Source of the DNA: CAZJYI01 sp964550025
GTDB taxonomy: Bacteria > Verrucomicrobiota > Kiritimatiellia > UBA8416 > CAYOBW01
Assembly: GCA_964550025.1 (NCBI GenBank)
Contig: CAZJYI010000302.1
Location: 1-8,199, forward strand
DNA: 8,199 nt
Direction: 5' to 3'
The first letter of the stretch is position 1. Each line of letters opens with the position of its first letter. The position numbers and the translations under genes are program-made. This document shows, piece after piece, positions 6,701 to 8,199 of the stretch. The notes under the pieces were generated by a model that saw nothing but the letters and a program-made list of their open reading frames with translations, did not search any database and was not told where the DNA came from.

Positions 6701-8199
6701 CAACGCCCTTCAATGCCGCCGCCGGTGTCCATCTGATGGCCGGTCTCGTTCCCGGAGGCAGCGCTATCATCGAGGTAAACACGGGGCTGCTCGACATCAC
6801 GGCCACGGGCGGCACGAACTCTCCCGGTTTATCGGACGGCGCCAGCGTCTTCGGAACGGGCAACGGCAGCATCCTTTCGACCGGATCGGGCGGGATCCGT
6901 GTCACGGCAACGGGCGCCGGCACGGGCGCCGGGCTCCACCTGGGCGGCGCGGGATCGGCAATTGGCGGTGCGACGGCCGCCGGGGACATCACGCTGATCA
7001 CGGATTCGCTCCTGGTTGCCGCCGGCTCGATCCAGTCCAGCGGTGCGCTGACGATCGAACCCGAAACGCCCGGCGCCACGGTCGGCCTTGGCGGCGGCGC
7101 GGGGACGCTCGCGATCGACGACGTCGAACTGGGGCTGCTGGCCGACGGCTTCAGCTCGATCACGATCGGCAATACCGCGGCCGGGGTGGTGGACGTCGAC
7201 AGCGCCACGCTGCTTGACCCGGTCACTATCGCCGGCGCGGCCATCACGGACCACTCGGGGACGGACCTGACCGCGCCCGAGGTAACGCTGGCGGCGGCGG
7301 TCAACCCGGGACAGTCGCCCGGCATCCTGACCGTCAACGGCAACGTGACGGTAGGGACGAACGAGACGTTCACCGCCGAGCTCGGCGGAACGATGGCGGG
7401 TGAAGGCGCCGGATTTCATGACCAGCTCGCGGTTGTCGGGACAGTTACAATCGGCACGGGCGTGACGCTCGGCCCGGTCCTTTTCGGCGGCTTCTCCCCT
7501 ACCCCCGGAGACGCCTTCACGATCATCGACAACGACGCCGCGGAGCCGGTTGCCGGGACGTTCCAATACGACAGCGCGGCTCTCAACGAGGGTGACCAGT
7601 TCATCGTGGGCACCACTGTCTACGGCATCTCCTACGCGGGCGGTGACGGGAACGACGTAGTCCTGTCGGTGGAAGCCCCGGACACGGTGTACGTGGACGA
7701 CAGCTTCTCGCAGACGAACGGCGGGACCATCGCGGACGCCGACCTGGGCACGGCGGGCAGCCAGCCGGCCGTCATGGGCACCGACGCGTTCACCACGATC
7801 GGCGCCGCCGTCGGCGCGGTCGCCCCAGACGGCACGATCATCGTCAACGGTGGTACCTACGCGGAGACCGTTGCGGTCGACAACACCCGAACGTTGGAAA
7901 TCACGGGACCCGATACGGCGCAGGCGGTCATGATCGATGCCCTGTCGGGTATCGCGGGCACGGTCGTCACTATCGAGGGCGCTTCGACGCTAACCGTCGG
8001 GGACGGCACGGACCGGATTATCGCCGGCGCGGCCAACGGTTCCGGCGCCCTCGTCAAGCAGGGCACGGGCAAACTGACGCTACAGGGCGACGACATCCAG
8101 TTCACCGGCGACCTGACTGTCAGCCAGGGAATCGCGACGCTTGCCAACGCCACCAACTTCGCCAACGGCGCCGATTCCGAGATGACGATGACGATAGCG
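3733..8199 (+). CDS. Giant secreted beta-strand-repeat surface protein, 5' part (3' end outside window)
   Basis: The frame is open from the ATG at 3733 to the window end: 1489 codons and no stop. Domains in order: Sec signal peptide (residues 1-21, cleavage after ASA); an unassigned N-terminal domain (22-333); one cadherin repeat (334-443); a beta-rich segment with degenerate RTX-like motifs (444-714); about ten glycine-rich beta repeats (770-1108); a haemagglutinin-type segment with GLGGGAGTLAIDD and LADGFSSITIG (1107-1171); a PATR-type cap (1186-1313, NPGQSPGILTVNGNV to SYAGGDGNDVV); a new beta-helix start (1317-1436, VYVDDSFSQTNGG, IIVNGGTYAETV); and a PATR repeat (1437-1489, GALVKQGTGKLTLQGDD). 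It is probably exported and cell-surface or matrix associated. It shares its cap with the upstream gene. The anchor, and whether a translocating barrel exists, cannot be seen. Its ligand is unknown. Confidence 0.95.
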   Translation, partial: MKHRCTLTFACLALAAVTASAQTFTIDDDGRVPGAPIEGTSPLSDTLYAPALAPGINRFFVPAVVQHLGNGGADVVDALTFGYDGQVRFGGAGVVITQVFFSVDRLAVGEGGPPQTGCYTESINVTPRSDVGQAGDIYRSELNNFHVVHIDDNGFLDAGTVDHPSWLVNGNFITGLPGSGDGFLGTGNESYNVNGLDMRSAIPGTGLNTVYYSIEGSSDILRSAVGIAPGYNAGATTYATAGQLGLSGGDDITGLTIVDYDGDTTTFNVARDYVFFTLARGSAFFSGDNQAGDIYLVGAGNTTPIVAVDEGVLGFLRDFGGTTGLDLGLSTPPNSPPVITSDGGGATANLYVDENQKSVTTVTATDPDAGDTVSFSISGGADQGHFAIDATNGVLTFNSAPDYENPADSDTGNDYVVEVTATDDGDGNLTDMQTITVNVTDVTEGTVTVELDSGNLVITDSTGADNLLTVRRDGSELVFTDPGSVFSCTIPGSSGNGTSQLRVPLAQITGGVIFYGRAGSDTFVVDGSGGNPLPPGSLYDGDGGGGGPGDIDINSIELPGGDSDSLAVTDLPGAFQIDLTANGGGSVNHDGSPLCTFTNLEPFDLSGTPITTLQVDIDASDTVAGPITTTLRDHTTAGATELLFSGGLEDVIFSNPSVSLTVNGDATDIDIVNVEGVDTAWSADITIDGQGGGDTVNFQDALAPPLPGAPPPMLLANGVPVALGGGSLTVTGEVINVLQPVSTIGNGSVTMSAMTSIVCTAGGAISVVDGDLMLTANKAGTAPSGTNGILVALATIETTGSGNILLDGTGGNAPGFGSQFGVNVGPLGVVRSTSAAAGAGTITLTGNGGNAGLSHNIGVRVFGGSVTSVAGDIIITGRGGTGTSAFGNHTGVFVGGGGTVTSTGMGGNAADIAINGTGGGGSQQAQGIALSLVASVTSVDGNIALNGIGGTSTVGQDHGLYVGTFTTPDAQVIRSTGDGNITITATGGMATPFNAAAGVHLMAGLVPGGSAIIEVNTGLLDITATGGTNSPGLSDGASVFGTGNGSILSTGSGGIRVTATGAGTGAGLHLGGAGSAIGGATAAGDITLITDSLLVAAGSIQSSGALTIEPETPGATVGLGGGAGTLAIDDVELGLLADGFSSITIGNTAAGVVDVDSATLLDPVTIAGAAITDHSGTDLTAPEVTLAAAVNPGQSPGILTVNGNVTVGTNETFTAELGGTMAGEGAGFHDQLAVVGTVTIGTGVTLGPVLFGGFSPTPGDAFTIIDNDAAEPVAGTFQYDSAALNEGDQFIVGTTVYGISYAGGDGNDVVLSVEAPDTVYVDDSFSQTNGGTIADADLGTAGSQPAVMGTDAFTTIGAAVGAVAPDGTIIVNGGTYAETVAVDNTRTLEITGPDTAQAVMIDALSGIAGTVVTIEGASTLTVGDGTDRIIAGAANGSGALVKQGTGKLTLQGDDIQFTGDLTVSQGIATLANATNFANGADSEMTMTIA
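3796..4731 (+). other. Unassigned N-terminal domain with internal repeat
   Basis: About 310 residues follow the signal peptide. Two segments resemble each other: VFFSVDR with QAGDIYRS (residues 99-140) and VFFTLAR with QAGDIYLVG (274-299). A third, VYYSIEGSSDIL with GQLGLSGGDDITGLTI (210-257), looks related. The Y/F-S-[VIL] ... D-I ... LGL ... DDI layout recalls an N-terminal module I associate with secreted planctomycete and related proteins, but I cannot name a family. No catalytic motif is evident, and only one cysteine (C118) is present. Confidence 0.5.
4732..5061 (+). other. Cadherin repeat
   Basis: Residues 334-443 hold a complete cadherin pattern: PPVITSDGG, YVDENQKSVTTV, ATDPDAGDTVSFSISGGAD, FAIDATNGVLTFNSAPDYE, VEVTATDDGDGNLTD and a closing TITVNVTDV. 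The DEN, DPDAGD, DYE and DDGDGN groups are the usual calcium-ligand positions. A single copy suggests a calcium-stiffened spacer and not a cadherin-type adhesion tandem. Confidence 0.85.
5062..5874 (+). other. Beta-rich segment with degenerate RTX-like glycine/aspartate motifs
   Basis: Residues 444-714 alternate short strands and G/D turns: YGRAGSDTFVVDGSGG, a DGDGGGGGPGD turn, PGGDSDSLAVTDLPG, SGGLEDVIFSN, VNGDATDIDIVNVEG and DGQGGGDTVNFQD. These recall GGxGxDxUx calcium nonapeptides, but most copies lack one or more ligand residues, so regular RTX calcium rolls are uncertain. A proline-rich stretch (APPLPGAPPP) separates the segment from the next repeats. Confidence 0.5.
5965..7056 (+). repeat. 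About ten glycine-rich beta-strand protein repeats
   Basis: Units start with a G-[DNT]-I-x-[LIV]-x-[GA]-x-GG pattern at about residues 770, 802, 840, 871, 910, 941, 979, 1018, 1053 and 1084. Examples are GNILLDGTGG, GTITLTGNGG, GDIIITGRGG, ADIAINGTGG, GNIALNGIGG and GNITITATGG. Most units then have a G[VIL]-x-V strand and a V-x-S[TV] strand. The pattern fits filamentous-haemagglutinin-like or 'beta strand repeat' passenger proteins, whose units stack into a long solenoid. The DNA of the units is diverged, so the array is old and not a recent tandem expansion. Confidence 0.75.
7051..7245 (+). other. Haemagglutinin-type 'GLGGGAGTL' segment
   Basis: Residues 1107-1171 contain IEPETPGATVGLGGGAGTL, then AIDDVELGLLADGFSSITIG, then VDSATLLDPVTIAGAAI. 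This combination is known from large filamentous-haemagglutinin-like and cyanobacterial or planctomycete repeat proteins, where it follows solenoid repeats as it does here. It is a structural, not catalytic, element. Confidence 0.7.
7288..7671 (+). other. PATR-type autotransporter-associated cap, shared with the first gene
   Basis: Residues 1186-1313 read AAAVNPGQSPGILTVNGNV, GFHDQLAVVGTVTIGTGV, DAFTIIDNDAAEPVAGTF and YGISYAGGDGNDVVLSV, the usual closing block of autotransporter-associated beta regions. Its last part is homologous to the visible start of the first protein. At DNA level 7630-7658 and 170-198 are nearly identical, differing at two third-codon positions by eye. Confidence 0.8.
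7681..8199 (+). other. Second beta-helix start and PATR repeat, cut by the window end
   Basis: After the cap a new block begins: TVYVDDSFSQTNGG, then DAFTTIGAAVGAVAPDG, IIVNGGTYAETVAVDN and a TLEITGP strand, which is the typical opening of a parallel beta-helix (DUF1565 or pectate-lyase-like). From 8041 the sequence turns into an autotransporter-associated PATR repeat: GSGALVKQGTGKLTLQGDD, then FTGDLTVSQGIATLANATN. The protein therefore continues well past the window with more beta repeats. Confidence 0.75.

Noticed and set aside
5965..7056. Recent tandem DNA repeat or CRISPR-like array
   Set aside because: The repetition is at protein level with diverged codons and varying unit length. There are no identical direct repeats with spacers.
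6603..7373. Open frame of about 256 codons on the minus strand
   Set aside because: Same reason: antisense of the beta-repeat array, P/A/S/V-rich, no recognisable motif.

Overview
The window is about two thirds G+C over its genes. It holds parts of two very large, same-strand genes for secreted, beta-strand-rich surface proteins, separated by a 443-base gap. No RNA genes, mobile-element genes or CRISPR arrays were seen. The protein modules are of a kind common in the PVC superphylum, and several phrases are typical of Kiritimatiellota, Lentisphaerota and Verrucomicrobiota proteins. Examples are a TIVSAHGTASPPVG-type repeat, a 'TYVSPHGSNVWPYADW' beta-helix opening, a GEVED domain and a 'TASEIGTIGFQLYR' domain. 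I favour an uncultured Kiritimatiellota-like bacterium, but that rests on remembered family resemblance, not on a search.

Region 1 (1-3289, +) is the 3' part of a giant gene; its start lies upstream of the window. In order, the visible protein has the tail of an autotransporter-associated (PATR-type) beta module, a short VSAHG-type repeat domain, a DUF11 domain, a GEVED domain with an acidic putative calcium-binding linker, a cadherin/Ig-like domain, a right-handed parallel beta-helix with chlamydial-Pmp-like GGGV / C..I..N repeats, a fibronectin-III-like TASE domain and a short C-terminal beta domain. No membrane anchor, sorting signal or autotransporter barrel is visible at its end.

Region 2 (3290-3732) has no gene. 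It holds a perfect 8-bp hairpin just after the first gene, a second small hairpin with a GNRA-type loop, a plausible sigma70-like promoter, an A+T-richer leader and a good ribosome binding site for the second gene.

Region 3 (3733-8199, +) is the 5' part of a second giant gene that runs out of the window (1489 codons visible, no stop). It has a Sec signal peptide, an N-terminal domain of about 310 residues that I cannot name, one cadherin repeat, RTX-like beta-rich segments, about ten glycine-rich beta-strand repeats with alternating period, a 'GLGGGAGTL' haemagglutinin-type segment, a PATR-type cap, and then the start of another beta-helix/PATR block.

The two proteins share the PATR-type cap, with closely matching DNA at 170-198 and 7630-7658. 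They are probably paralogous adhesin-like or cell-surface proteins, one seen from its C-terminal side and the other from its N-terminal side. I see no enzyme, toxin, defence or regulatory partner, so no new multi-gene system can be claimed. The points most worth checking are the possible tandem duplication, the alternating repeat array, the cysteine ladder in the Pmp-like helix and the unassigned N-terminal domain.
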